A stretch of DNA of 5,788 nt from Bacteroidota bacterium. GTDB taxonomy: Bacteria > Bacteroidota > Ignavibacteria > T3Sed10-11. Positions within the stretch are counted from its first letter, which is position 1; the number at the start of each line of letters is the position of its first letter. A program made the position numbers and the translations under genes. The stretch covers positions 1-5,788 of the forward strand of contig SKXH01000272.1 in assembly GCA_007128495.1 (NCBI GenBank), in the 5' to 3' direction. A model generated the notes under the pieces. The model saw only the letters and a list, made by a program, of their open reading frames with translations, was not told where the DNA came from and did not search any database. Below, in pieces: positions 5,618 through 5,788 of the stretch.

Positions 5618-5788
5618 TTACGCGTCATCGTCATTCCGGTCACTTTCCTGGTTCTTCGAACCATTTGTTTTATAATCCTCATATGCGTCAATAATATCTT
5701 TCACCAGCTTATGTCTGACGACATCATCCTTTGTGAAATACACAAAGGAGACGCCTTCTATCTTTTTCAATACCGATTGGATCTCGAC
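5618..5788 (-). CDS. phoH: PhoH family protein, C-terminal fragment cut by window edge
   Basis: Translated by hand, the frame is open from the right edge to a TAA at 5618-5620 and gives the last 56 residues. The segment VEIQSVLKKIEGVSFVYFTKDDVVRHKLVKDIIDAYE is cut into recognisable family pieces: the EGVSFVYFT strand, the DDVVRH motif and the LVKDIIDAYE helix that end bacterial PhoH ATPases. PhoH proteins are cytoplasmic P-loop ATPases, with helicase/RNase-like activity reported for some family members; the Walker motifs would lie beyond the right edge. After the conserved helix comes a short hydrophilic tail, KTNGSKNQESDRNDDDA, that is acidic and probably disordered. The gene converges on mazG with a 20-bp gap. 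The usual bacterial neighbour ybeY cannot be checked because the upstream side is outside the window. Confidence 0.85.
   Translation of the reverse strand, partial: VEIQSVLKKIEGVSFVYFTKDDVVRHKLVKDIIDAYEDYKTNGSKNQESDRNDDDA
5649..5675 (+). terminator. Candidate intrinsic terminator of mazG, inside the phoH 3' coding end
   Basis: On the plus strand TGGTTC, a 3-nt TTC loop and GAACCA form a perfect 6-bp stem, followed at once by TTTGTTTTATAA. A stem with three G:C pairs plus a T-rich tail about 50 nt after the mazG stop fits an intrinsic terminator placed within the convergent gene. The short stem leaves room for coincidence. Confidence 0.4.
5727..5749. repeat. 9-bp stem inverted repeat within phoH
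   Basis: TCCTTTGTG (5727-5735) and CACAAAGGA (5741-5749) are perfect complements around an AAATA loop. It codes for the conserved SFVYFTK segment of PhoH, so protein constraint may explain it. As RNA it would be the most stable small hairpin at this junction on either strand. Confidence 0.45.

Overview
The window holds six bacterial genes: four in one tightly packed minus-strand block covering bases 1-4643, a divergent plus-strand gene (mazG), and the 3' end of a convergent minus-strand gene (phoH) at the right edge. Nothing here is mobile, CRISPR-like or an RNA gene. Base composition and coding style look even across the window. A Sec-type signal peptide on the leftmost protein, a membrane-anchored amidohydrolase, and MazG and S9-peptidase sequences of a style I associate with the Bacteroidota/Rhodothermota/Calditrichota side of the tree suggest an uncultured, moderate-GC, probably Gram-negative bacterium. 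That placement is inference from pattern memory and is weak. Clear Shine-Dalgarno sequences before three genes argue against a typical Bacteroidia member.

Minus-strand block, in order of transcription (right to left): a membrane-anchored YtcJ-type amidohydrolase (4643-2961); archease (2964-2551), whose GTG start overlaps the amidohydrolase stop by 4 nt; the RNA ligase RtcB (2527-1097), 23 bp further on and with a GTG start behind a strong AGGAGGT; and, after 48 bp, a secreted beta-propeller protein that reads as the N-terminal part of an S9 (prolyl-oligopeptidase) family peptidase and runs off the left edge. Spacing suggests one operon. Archease and RtcB form a known functional pair: RtcB joins 2',3'-cyclic-phosphate and 5'-OH RNA ends using GTP and Mn2+, and archease activates its guanylylation for multiple turnover. 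RtcB has the longer architecture of the archaeal enzymes and keeps all the metal and GMP-binding residues I could check. The two flanking hydrolases have no established link to RNA repair.

The 195-bp divergent intergenic region (4644-4838) carries weak sigma70-like promoter candidates in each direction, two perfect 10-bp palindromes and a possible 5'-UTR hairpin ending directly at the amidohydrolase Shine-Dalgarno. On the right, mazG (nucleotide-pyrophosphate house-cleaning) and phoH converge with only 20 bp between them. Three short inverted repeats lie in 160 bp across this junction; two look like weak terminators and the third sits in phoH coding sequence.

I do not see a wholly new system. 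The most interesting point is the translational coupling of an amidohydrolase to an archease-RtcB RNA-repair pair inside an operon with a secreted peptidase-like protein.
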